Source of the DNA: Terriglobia bacterium
Lineage (GTDB): Bacteria > Acidobacteriota > Terriglobia > JAIQFV01
Assembly: GCA_020073085.1 (NCBI GenBank)
Contig: JAIQFV010000004.1
Coordinates: forward strand, 124,001-188,000
Length of the DNA: 64,000 nucleotides
Direction of reading: 5' to 3'
Of the stretch, positions 53,925 to 62,075 are shown piece by piece. A program made the position numbers and the translations under genes. The notes below the pieces were generated by a model. That model saw nothing but the letters and a program-made list of their open reading frames with translations, ran no database searches and was not told the DNA's origin. Position 1 is the first letter of the stretch; every line of letters begins with the position of its first letter.

Positions 53925-56795
53925 GTGGCTGTCCTCATGAAATCCTCGGAGCAGATTCAAAAAGACCTGAAACAACTTGTCAAAGGCGACGTGCGCTTCG
54001 ATGACGTGACGCGGACGCTGTTCGCCACGGCGGCGTGCATTTACCGGATCATGCCGCTGGGTGTGGTGTCGCCGCGGGATGCCGAGGACGTGGTTCGCGT
54101 GGTGCAATATTGCCATGAGGAAAGAGTTCCCATTACGGGCCGGGGAGGGGGGAGCTCGCTGGCGGGGCAAGCGGTTGGAGCAGGGATCATCCTCGACTTT
54201 CCGCGGTACATGCATTCGATTGTAAGAATCGAGCCGGAAGAAAATCGCGTGACCGCTCAGCCGGGAATTATTTTCGGCGAATTGAACAAGGCCCTTGCAC
54301 CGCACGGGAAGTTTTTTGCTCCGGACCCCTCCAGCGGCGATTTTTGTGTGGTGGGAGGCATGCTGGGAACCAACGCCGCCGGCCCCCACACCCTGAAGTA
54401 TGGGACGACGAAAGATCATGTTCTGGAAATCTCCACCGTCCTTCACAACGGGGAGTTGGCCACCCTGAAAAGGTATGCGCGGGAATCGGCGGAATTCAAG
54501 GACCTCCTGTCACGCGACACCGAAGAAGCTCGAATCCACAAACAGATCATCGGCCTCATCGAGCCGAATCGCCGGCTGATTGCGGACCGCACCCCGAATC
54601 TGTCGAAAAACTCCTGCGGCTATAATTTACGCGAAGTGATCTCCAATGGCTCGATTGACCTCACCAAGGTGCTTGTGGGTTCGGAGGGCACGCTGGGATT
54701 GGTCACCGAGGCCGTCCTGCATCTGGAGGATCTTCCTGCGGTCAGGGGATGTGCCCTGGCTTACTTCGATGATTGGCGCAAGGCCAGCGCCGCCGTGGTA
54801 GAGGTCAATCGTTCGAGTCCCTCCGCCTGTGAGGTGATGGATCGAACTTTCGTCGATATCGTGCGCGCGGCTAAGCCGACCCTGCGGCATCTTCTTCTCC
54901 CAGACACGGAGGCCATGCTCCTCATTGAATTCGAAGCCGCGACCCACGAAGAATTGCACGCCAGGGTGCTGGACCTGACCCACTTGCTCAAAAATCAAAC
55001 AAAGTTAGCCTCCGAAGTTCTCCCCGCCTGTGAACCTGCCGAGCAACAGGAATTGTGGGCGGTCCGTAAGGCGGCGTTGCCGATCCTCTTCAAGGCCAAT
55101 CCCAGGCGGAAGCCGATGAATTTCATCGACGATGCAGCGGTCGAGCCCATCAAGTTGTGGAATTACATCTTTGGTTTGCGCGAGATTTTCAAGCGGTACG
55201 ACGTCGAGGGGGTGCTGTATGGACACGCCGGGAACGGCAACATCCACGTCAATCCCTTGATGGACCCCCACAGCGCGCAATTTGTGGATCAGCTCAAGGG
55301 CATGTCCGACGAAGCCTTTGATTTGGCCATCAAACTGGGCGGAACCATCTCGGCTGAACATGGCGACGGCATCCTGCGCGCGCCCTACATCCGTCGGGAA
55401 TACCAGGATGATTTTTATGATCTGCTGGTTCAGACGAAACGTATTTTCGATCCCTTGAGCATCCTGAATCCCGGCAAGATCATCACCGAAGACACCCAAA
55501 TCCCAACTCACAATCTCCGTTTTACGAACGATTACGAGCTGACCGGGACCCACTTTGATGAACCCGAGTGGAGACTCGAAATCGAGAAATGTCATGGCTG
55601 CGGGGCCTGCCAGAATTATTGTCCCGTCGCCAAGGCGACCCACTGGGAAGAATCCAGTGCCCGCGCCAAGGCAAACCTGTTGATGGCGGTGATCCGCGGG
55701 GAAATCGATCCGGAACGTCTCGCCACCGATGAGTTGAAGACCGTGGCGGACCTGTGCTTCAATTGCAAACTGTGTCTGACTGAGTGCCCAACCGCAGTCG
55801 ATGTCCCCAGGCTGGCCATCGCCGCTCGAAGTTTCTATGTGGAAAAGCATGGGATGCCATTGAAGAACTGGATGCTGGGCAAGGCCGAATTGACATCCAG
55901 ATTGGGCTCCCTCCTCCCCGGCCTCACGAACTTCATGAACCATAACTCGCTGAACCGCGCCATCCTTGACGCGACCGTTGGCATCGACCACCGCCGCGAC
56001 ATGCCGGAGTTCAGACATCCTTTCCAGGCGGGACAAGGTTACATCACCTCGCTCGGGGGCGCCCTCCGCCGTCACAAGGTGGTCTATTTCCCGGGCTGCT
56101 TTGCGCGCTTTAATGATCCCGAGGGGGAGGCGGCAGCGACGGTGACCGTACTCGAGAAGAACGATTGCGATGTCTACATCCCCGATCAACGGTGTTGTTC
56201 CATCGCGTTGTTCACAATGGGCGCTGCCGAAGCGGCCCGTGCGGACGTGGAATTCAACATCCGCATATTGATTCCGCTGGTTGAAGCGGGATTCGTTATC
56301 GTGGCCTCAGCCCCGAGCTGCGGACTCGCCATCAAGGAAGACTGGCCACAGCTCATGAAAAATGATGCCGCGCAAAAGATCGCTGCCAACACCTACGACA
56401 TCCACCAGTTTTTGTGGAAGCTCTATCAGGACGGAGAGCTCAATACCTGCTTCGGCAAGCTGGACTACGAAATGGTCTATCACAATGCCTGCCATTTGAA
56501 AACCCAGGGCGTGGAGTTGGAGCCGATTGAACTGATGCGTCTGGTCCCGGGTGTGAGGGTGAAGGAAATCAAGGACAGTTGCTGCGGGATCGCCGGGACC
56601 TACGGTTTCAAGAAAGAGAACTTTGATCTCTCGATGGAGATCGGAAATTTATTGTTTGATGAAATCAAAAAGACGGGCGTCAAGACGGTGACGACCTCCT
56701 GCGGCACCTGCAACATTCAGGTGAAGCAGGGCACGCAGCTCAATGTCATCCATCCGATGCGCGTTTTGAAGGAAGCCTACGAAAAGGCGGAATGA
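53925..56795 (+). CDS. FAD-linked oxidase fused to Fe-S/CCG oxidoreductase (GlcD-GlpC type)
   Basis: 956 residues. Domain order: FAD-binding type 4 domain (about 40-270, ITGRGGGSSLAGQAVG, NLSKNSCGYNLREV, GSEGTLGLVTEAVL), FAD-oxidase C-terminal domain (270-540, VLYGHAGNGNIHVNPL, SAEHGDGI), a 2x4Fe-4S domain (CHGCGACQNYCP and CFNCKLCLTECP) and two CCG domains (YFPGCFARFNDPEG, SAPSCG, NACHLKTQG, DSCCGIAGTYGFKKE, TSCGTC). Such proteins oxidise 2-hydroxyacids (lactate, glycolate, 2-hydroxyglutarate); the substrate cannot be told. The start GTG 53925 or ATG 53937 is uncertain. Confidence 0.92.
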   Translation: MAVLMKSSEQIQKDLKQLVKGDVRFDDVTRTLFATAACIYRIMPLGVVSPRDAEDVVRVVQYCHEERVPITGRGGGSSLAGQAVGAGIILDFPRYMHSIVRIEPEENRVTAQPGIIFGELNKALAPHGKFFAPDPSSGDFCVVGGMLGTNAAGPHTLKYGTTKDHVLEISTVLHNGELATLKRYARESAEFKDLLSRDTEEARIHKQIIGLIEPNRRLIADRTPNLSKNSCGYNLREVISNGSIDLTKVLVGSEGTLGLVTEAVLHLEDLPAVRGCALAYFDDWRKASAAVVEVNRSSPSACEVMDRTFVDIVRAAKPTLRHLLLPDTEAMLLIEFEAATHEELHARVLDLTHLLKNQTKLASEVLPACEPAEQQELWAVRKAALPILFKANPRRKPMNFIDDAAVEPIKLWNYIFGLREIFKRYDVEGVLYGHAGNGNIHVNPLMDPHSAQFVDQLKGMSDEAFDLAIKLGGTISAEHGDGILRAPYIRREYQDDFYDLLVQTKRIFDPLSILNPGKIITEDTQIPTHNLRFTNDYELTGTHFDEPEWRLEIEKCHGCGACQNYCPVAKATHWEESSARAKANLLMAVIRGEIDPERLATDELKTVADLCFNCKLCLTECPTAVDVPRLAIAARSFYVEKHGMPLKNWMLGKAELTSRLGSLLPGLTNFMNHNSLNRAILDATVGIDHRRDMPEFRHPFQAGQGYITSLGGALRRHKVVYFPGCFARFNDPEGEAAATVTVLEKNDCDVYIPDQRCCSIALFTMGAAEAARADVEFNIRILIPLVEAGFVIVASAPSCGLAIKEDWPQLMKNDAAQKIAANTYDIHQFLWKLYQDGELNTCFGKLDYEMVYHNACHLKTQGVELEPIELMRLVPGVRVKEIKDSCCGIAGTYGFKKENFDLSMEIGNLLFDEIKKTGVKTVTTSCGTCNIQVKQGTQLNVIHPMRVLKEAYEKAE

Positions 56796-56883
56796 GAGAA
56801 GGGGGAGGGCGTTTATCCTAAAGACACATGCAATCTTGAACAATATAGACCCGGTTTAACCACCCGATCACGATTTGTGATGC

Positions 56884-57003
56884 ACTGGTAGCCGGGATTC
56901 GCTGTTCTTTGGCGAATCCCGGGCTTTTGCATGAGTCCGGGAGAGGGAAGCAGCTTCGAGTTTTCCGGGATGCTCCCAAGAGCGGAGCATCCCGGCTACC
57001 AGT
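56884..57003. repeat. 120-base BIME-like palindromic element
   Basis: Perfect 15-base terminal inverted repeats (ACTGGTAGCCGGGAT at 56884-56898, inverse at 56989-57003). Inside are two hairpins, CCGGGATTCG/CGAATCCCGG (56892-56922) and CCGGGATGCTCC/GGAGCATCCCGG (56965-56995). It sits in the convergent gap between the oxidoreductase and GHMP kinase genes. Confidence 0.85.
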
Positions 57004-57027
57004 ACTACGGTGCATTGAATTTCTATC

Positions 57028-58026
57028 CTACGACACTTTTACCTTCAATCCCTGTTTTACAATCCGGAAATTAATGACCCTGCCACCTGCCGCGTGGAGC
57101 GCGTGCTGGACCGGACGCTTGCGCTCGGGTGGAACTGCAAACACCATGCAACCACCACCGCCGGCACCGCACACCTTGGCGGCGGTCGCTCCTTCCTGTC
57201 GCGCGATGCGCGTCAGTGTTTCCATGACCGGAGTGGTGATGCGGGGAGCCAGGTGCTTGCGATGGCGCCATTCGTCCGCCAGGGCGCCACTGATGGCCTC
57301 GAAATCGCCCGCAAGGAGCGCCTCCCGCATTCGCACTGCGCTCTGAACAATGGTTTCAAACTTGGCAAAAGTGGATCGATCTCCGTTCACATGCCGCTTG
57401 AACATCTCCCAGTTGTTGATGGCTGAATACCGCGGCTCTCCCGTGAAACACAAAATGAGATGGCTCTCGAGTTGCGTAAGGCTGATCGGAATCCTTTCGA
57501 CGCGAATCCCGCGTGCCGTCAGGTGCATGCACAAAGCGCCGCCGTAAAGAGGCGGAAAATAATCCTGTTCACCTGTCGGGATATCGATCACCTGGGCCTC
57601 CACGTTCTTGGCGAGCGATTGAATGGCCGGTTTGCTCAGTTTAGACCCGGTAAGCGCCTTCAGGGCCCCGCAGATGGCTATGTTCAGCGCCGACGAGCCG
57701 CCCAGTCCCGAACCGGCAGGAGCCATGCAGCGGGTGGTCATCTCCAGACCCCTCTTCGGGGCAAACTCGAGGATCAGCCGTGAAAGCAAAGGCAACACGC
57801 GATCGCCTTTCAACTCCTCAAGGGAGTTGAAGCGCGCCGATCTCTTCCCATCGATGGATTTCAGAACGATCTTCCGGTCCCGCCGGGTACGGATCTTGCA
57901 GCGGGCGAATTGGTCGATGGCAAAATTGACGGTGCAGGCGTTTTCATGGAACAGATAAAGAGGCCAGATGTCGACGGTGCCTCCCGCGAGGTCGACACGG
58001 GTCGGAGCCACGGATTCAATAAGCAT
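57028..58026 (-). CDS. GHMP kinase, heptose 7-phosphate kinase-like
   Basis: About 332 residues from MLIESVAPTRVDLAGGTVDIW at 58026, the usual family N-terminus. The GHMP ATP-binding motif PAGSGLGGSSALNIAICGAL lies near residue 103 and the C-terminal GAGGGGCMVFAV is present. It resembles D-glycero-D-manno-heptose 7-phosphate kinases (HddA) more than galactokinase or mevalonate kinase. That would fit gmhA and rfaE2 elsewhere in the window, which lack a kinase. The longer frame starting at 58110 is less likely. Confidence 0.82.
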   Translation of the reverse strand: MLIESVAPTRVDLAGGTVDIWPLYLFHENACTVNFAIDQFARCKIRTRRDRKIVLKSIDGKRSARFNSLEELKGDRVLPLLSRLILEFAPKRGLEMTTRCMAPAGSGLGGSSALNIAICGALKALTGSKLSKPAIQSLAKNVEAQVIDIPTGEQDYFPPLYGGALCMHLTARGIRVERIPISLTQLESHLILCFTGEPRYSAINNWEMFKRHVNGDRSTFAKFETIVQSAVRMREALLAGDFEAISGALADEWRHRKHLAPRITTPVMETLTRIARQEGATAAKVCGAGGGGCMVFAVPPERKRPVQHALHAAGGRVINFRIVKQGLKVKVS

Positions 58027-58226
58027 GAGTTCGGAAAGGCCTTTCGGATTATTTTTGACGAGCCGTGCGGAATTGTTCAGGAATGCTGCCTTGACTTGAA
58101 GAAGCAACAACCCCCGGGCATCATAACAAACCGGCAGGCCGTTTTAAATCGCTATTGAACAAAGCTCGGTTTTGCTCGCGGCTGGGTGCCTCCGCGGGAG
58201 ACCAGGAACTTGCTCTGCAAGCCGGA

Positions 58227-58255
58227 TTGACAAACATTTTTGAGGATGACAGAAT
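58227..58255 (+). promoter_or_regulatory. Promoter of tRNA-Leu
   Basis: TTGACA (58227-58232), 17-base spacer, CAGAAT (58250-58255). The predicted start near 58262 is only four bases before the tRNA. Confidence 0.65.
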
Positions 58256-58265
58256 AGGTTCCCAC

Positions 58266-58352
58266 GCCGAAGTGGCGGAATTGGCAGACGCGCTACATTC
58301 AGGGTGTAGTCCTCTACGGGGGGTCGGGGTTCAAGTCCCCGCTTCGGCACCA
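58266..58352 (+). tRNA. tRNA-Leu, anticodon CAG
   Basis: Acceptor arms GCCGAAG and CTTCGGC, discriminator A and an encoded CCA (58350-58352). The anticodon stem CTACA/TGTAG encloses the loop TTCAGGG, giving CAG. A long variable arm (TCCTCTACGGGGGG) marks a class II tRNA such as leucine, and the T arm GGGGTTCAAGTCCCC is canonical. Confidence 0.97.
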
Positions 58353-58467
58353 ATTTCACTCGCCCTTTTTTGCTCCTTTTCGAAGTGTGCATCCTGTGCT
58401 CAGGATGTCCTGATGTTGGAAGGTCCGCAAATCCGTGCTTCCATGCTCGGGGCAAAGCTTCCCGGAT

Positions 58468-58938
58468 ATGCCTGAATCAGTTAAGACCAAACTGTGGCGC
58501 TGGGCCTTCAACTTTCATCCCACCTACCGCAGTACTGGAGCATGGGTCAAGTACCTTGCCCATGATTTCCGTGAACTGCGCGTCGAACTTCCGCTGTCCT
58601 GGCGGACTCGAAATTACGTGGGGACCCTCTTTGGAGGAAGCATCTACTCTGCGGTCGATCCCTTCTACATGATCATGCTTATCAAAACGCTCGGTCCAGA
58701 ATTTGTCGTTTGGGACAAGGCGGCGGCCATCCGGTTCAAGAAACCCGGGCGAGGGACCCTGTATGCAAGGTTTGTTCTGAGCGATGAGGAGCTCAGTACC
58801 ATCCGCCGCGAATCTCAGCACTTGGAGTCCCTCGATCGAGTGTATGAGATCCAACTTACCGATGCTGAAGGGAGGGTCTGTGCTGTCGTGGAGAAAACGA
58901 TTTACATTCGGCGAAAACAAAACGATTCCACGGCGTGA
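58468..58938 (+). CDS. DUF4442 hotdog-fold protein, probable thioesterase
   Basis: 156 residues. WRTRNYVGTLFGGSIYSAVDPFYMIML near residue 50 and VWDKAAAIRFKKPGRG follow the DUF4442 family pattern, a hotdog fold related to acyl-CoA thioesterases; no substrate is established. The ATG at 58468 (MPESVKTKLW) fits the family. It lies about 115 bases after the tRNA and is followed by two hairpins. Confidence 0.85.
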   Translation: MPESVKTKLWRWAFNFHPTYRSTGAWVKYLAHDFRELRVELPLSWRTRNYVGTLFGGSIYSAVDPFYMIMLIKTLGPEFVVWDKAAAIRFKKPGRGTLYARFVLSDEELSTIRRESQHLESLDRVYEIQLTDAEGRVCAVVEKTIYIRRKQNDSTA

Positions 58939-58998
58939 ACGAGGGAGCAAAGCCAAGTGGGATCGATCCGCGCTAACCATTTCCAAGAAGGATCTTAG

Positions 58999-59070
58999 AA
59001 ACCGATGAATCGGTTTTAATTCTTCATGTCCCAGTCAATACACCTCGATGAATCGGGGTGCTGTTTTTTT
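58999..59070 (+). terminator. Two tandem rho-independent terminators
   Basis: First: AAACCGA/TCGGTTT with a four-base loop then TTAATTCTT (58999-59020). Second: CACCTCGAT/ATCGGGGTG (59041-59060, one G-U pair) followed by CTG and seven T (59064-59070). They lie between the DUF4442 gene and the APC permease. Confidence 0.88.
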
Positions 59071-59108
59071 GTCCAGCCCGGAGTTCGGGTGACACAGGAA
59101 AGATTTTC

Positions 59109-60455
59109 ATGACCTCCGCGGACACACAACCGGCTCTTCACCGCACCTTCGGCCTGCTGCAAGCCACCGCCATGAACATGTCGAACATGGTCGGGGTGGG
59201 TCCGTTCATCACGATTCCGTTGATTCTCGCCGCCATGGGCGGGCCGCAAGCCATGCTGGGTTGGATCCTGGGGGCGCTGATTGCGCTGTGCGACGGCATG
59301 GTGTGGGCCGAGCTCGCCGCGGCGGTTCCAAGCTCAGGGGGAACCTTTGAATATTTGAAAGTCGCTTATGCCCGCACGCGCCTGGGACGACTGCTTCCGT
59401 TTCTATTCATCTGGCAGTTCATTTTTTCGGGGCCGCTCGAAATCGCCTCCGGCAATATCGGCCTGGCGCAATACCTGACCTATCTCATTCCCCTGACGCC
59501 GCGCGAGATGAACTGGGTGGCGGTCGGCGTGGGACTGCTCACCGTTTTGCTGCTTTATCGGAAAATCTCTTCCGTGGGAAAACTCATGGTTGCGCTGTGG
59601 GTGGGGATGATCGCCACCATCCTCGTGGTCATGATCTCGGGATTTCTGCGGTTTGATTCGCGAATCGCGTTCTCTTTCCCGCCCCACGCCTTTGATTTTT
59701 CCAGGGGTTTTGTGCTGGGGCTGGGATCGGCCATGCTGATCGCGATGTACGACTACCTTGGCTATTACAGCGTCTGCTACATTGGCGACGAGGTCAAGAA
59801 TCCCTCCCGGACTGTTCCTCGGTCCATCCTGATCTCTGTGATTGTTGTGGCGGCCATCTATCTCACCATGAACCTTTCCATCATTGGGGTGGTCCCGTGG
59901 AAGGAAGCGATGCGATCGCAGTTCATCGCCTCCGAGTTCATGGAGAAGATTTATGGCCGGGCAGGTGGTGTGCTCATTACCGTGATGATTGTGTGGACCG
60001 CTTTCGCCTCGGTATTCGCGCTGATGCTGGCCTACTCGCGCATCCCCTTTGCCGCCGCTCGCGATGGATTCTTTTTTTCAATTTTCGCCCGCCTGCATCC
60101 GACGGGCGGATTCCCGCACGTGTCTCTTTTGGCGCTCGGCGCCGTGGTGATCGGGGCGGGATTTTTCAGCCTGGACGCAGTGATCAAGGCGCTCATTACA
60201 ACACGCATTCTGATCCAGTTCATTGCCCAAATTGTAGCGGTGCACCTGGTGCGGAAGGAACGCGGAGCCGGCACGACCTTTCGCATGGCGTTCTATCCGC
60301 TGCCGAGTGCCGTGGCCCTGCTGGGCTGGGTCTATATTTTTTTCACGTCGGGCGTGCCGTACTTCCTGGGGGGACTGCTGACCCTGGCTGTCGGGGTGGT
60401 CGCCTATTTTATCTGGTCTCGATCCAGGCAAATTTCAGGAAATCCCGCCGTGTGA
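59109..60455 (+). CDS. APC superfamily amino acid permease
   Basis: 448 residues with about twelve hydrophobic segments. The first helix region MNMSNMVGVGPFITIPLILAA and the AAAVPSSGGTFEYLKVAY motif are typical of amino acid/polyamine/organocation carriers (PotE/YbaT-like). The start at 59109 has AGGAAAG upstream. Substrate unknown. Confidence 0.92.
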   Translation: MTSADTQPALHRTFGLLQATAMNMSNMVGVGPFITIPLILAAMGGPQAMLGWILGALIALCDGMVWAELAAAVPSSGGTFEYLKVAYARTRLGRLLPFLFIWQFIFSGPLEIASGNIGLAQYLTYLIPLTPREMNWVAVGVGLLTVLLLYRKISSVGKLMVALWVGMIATILVVMISGFLRFDSRIAFSFPPHAFDFSRGFVLGLGSAMLIAMYDYLGYYSVCYIGDEVKNPSRTVPRSILISVIVVAAIYLTMNLSIIGVVPWKEAMRSQFIASEFMEKIYGRAGGVLITVMIVWTAFASVFALMLAYSRIPFAAARDGFFFSIFARLHPTGGFPHVSLLALGAVVIGAGFFSLDAVIKALITTRILIQFIAQIVAVHLVRKERGAGTTFRMAFYPLPSAVALLGWVYIFFTSGVPYFLGGLLTLAVGVVAYFIWSRSRQISGNPAV

Positions 60456-60866
60456 CGTCTCGAGACGCTCTCCCCTGAGTCAATTTTCTTGACAATTCCT
60501 GCCACAGAGGTACGATGAGGCAAGCTTTACAGAAGAGGGTATAGAGCCCTCCGTAAACCTCTCCTTGGGTGTAGTCCCTTTCGTTCTCAATTGCCTTTAG
60601 ATTAATTGAGGCTGACCCGAAGTTTCTCCATTTCATTTCTTTATTGAGGGGGGGGTACTGTCCGATCGTCCAACCCTTACGAGAGAACGTGAGGAACTCT
60701 CTCGCGTGAAGATAACCGTTTCGGCGATCCCTTGCTTCGCCAATCGAATGGAGATGGGGAGATAGAGACTCGATCATCAGGGGGAGAGGGGGCGCGAAGT
60801 GAAAACTCCCCCTCGAATCACAAAAAGAATTCCGATGCAGCAGAAGCGAAAAGGAGGGTACGAGTT
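60456..60866. other. Gap upstream of the orthocaspase gene
   Basis: About 410 bases. A promoter candidate on the plus strand has TTGACA (60489-60494), 16-base spacer and TACGAT (60511-60516). A minus-strand frame at 60409-60777 overlaps the permease end and has no recognisable features, so it is not called. Confidence 0.45.
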
Positions 60867-61724
60867 ATGGCTAGAAAAGCATTGTGTGTAGGAATCAATG
60901 TCTTTAAGAACCTTCCCGGAGCAACCCTGCAAGGTTGCGTCAACGATGTTAGCGACATGACTGACATCCTCAAGAATTTTCTCGGCTTTACAAATGCCGA
61001 CATCACCACGCTGACCGACGCAGAGGCCAATAAAGCGAATATCATGGCGAGCCTCAAATCGATGGTTGATGGAGCCAAGACCGGGAAATTCAGCTACCTC
61101 GTCTTCACGCTGTCCAGCCATGGCACCCAGGTGCCGGACACCGGGGGCGACGAACCCGATCGGGCGGACGAGGCCTTCTGTCCGCATGACCTGGCAATTC
61201 TGGGCAATCAATGGGACCCCAATCACATTATCATCGATGACGAGTTACATGACCTCTTCGTCACGCTGCCTCCGAACGTACTGCTGGAGGTCTACCTGGA
61301 TACCTGCCACAGCGGGACCGGGCTCAAGGCGATTGATCTCCTGCTGGACCGCAAACCCCGGTATTTGCCACCCCCTTCGCTCGAGGCCTTCCAAGTGGTG
61401 GAGAACTGTGCCCCGCGCGGCTTGCAGCGGAAATGGCCGGATCTGTATAAGGAATTGGTCCATCACATCCTCTGGGCCGGGTGCCGCGCGGACCAGACGA
61501 GTGCGGACGCTTCCATTGCCGGATCCTGGCATGGCGCTTTTACTTATTATTTTTGCCAGGAAATGCGCGCGTGCAAGAACAAGCTGTCTCGCGCCGATGT
61601 GCTGAAGAAGGTGCGGGCGGCCCTGAAGGTAAATCACTTCACCCAGATTCCTCAGTTGGAATGTGAGGCGACGGTGAGATCATTGCCGATGGAGGAAATC
61701 CGCCAAGTGGTGATGAGCGCCTGA
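60867..61724 (+). CDS. Caspase-like C14 peptidase (orthocaspase/metacaspase)
   Basis: 285 residues. The p20 fold begins ARKALCVGINVFKNLPGATLQGCVNDV; the catalytic histidine is H85 (LSSHGTQ) and the catalytic cysteine C147 (YLDTCHSG), both intact. GGDEPDRADEAFCPHD lies between them. Orthocaspases cleave after basic residues and usually have fused effector or sensor domains; here there is none, only about 45 residues beyond the core. AAGGAGGGTACGAGTT precedes the ATG. No obvious immune-system partner gene is adjacent. Confidence 0.93.
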   Translation: MARKALCVGINVFKNLPGATLQGCVNDVSDMTDILKNFLGFTNADITTLTDAEANKANIMASLKSMVDGAKTGKFSYLVFTLSSHGTQVPDTGGDEPDRADEAFCPHDLAILGNQWDPNHIIIDDELHDLFVTLPPNVLLEVYLDTCHSGTGLKAIDLLLDRKPRYLPPPSLEAFQVVENCAPRGLQRKWPDLYKELVHHILWAGCRADQTSADASIAGSWHGAFTYYFCQEMRACKNKLSRADVLKKVRAALKVNHFTQIPQLECEATVRSLPMEEIRQVVMSA

Positions 61725-61807
61725 GAACGCAGAGTCCACTTTGCAGCAACACTGGGATGAAAGGCACTGATCCCACAGAAACCGCCCGGCAGATTACCCT
61801 TTCAAAA

Positions 61808-61859
61808 CGGGGTTGCCGAATAGTAACCGCCGCTCACTGGAGCGGCATCGGCAACCCCG
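61808..61859. repeat. Nested inverted repeat
   Basis: Outer arms CGGGGTTGCCGA (61808-61819) and TCGGCAACCCCG (61848-61859) enclose an inner CCGCTC/GAGCGG hairpin. It lies after the orthocaspase gene; no T-run follows. Confidence 0.75.
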
Positions 61860-62075
61860 GATCCTCCGAATGCCTCCCCGTTGCACGTTGAGCTGGTACG
61901 GTTCTGAGATCGATCGACCACGACGCCAGGATTACGAGGGCTTTCCTCGTGACGTTCGCACCTCGAAGGGGATCAATCCCACCCATTTTCCCCGATACAG
62001 GCCCGCCGTTATTCGGTATCATTGGAGTAAAGGTCAGCTCCTGCGGCGTGTGGCGTCCACCTTAAGGTGAGGTCG

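Noticed and set aside
60409-60777. 122-codon minus-strand frame
   Set aside because: Overlaps the permease end and lacks a start signal or recognisable motif.
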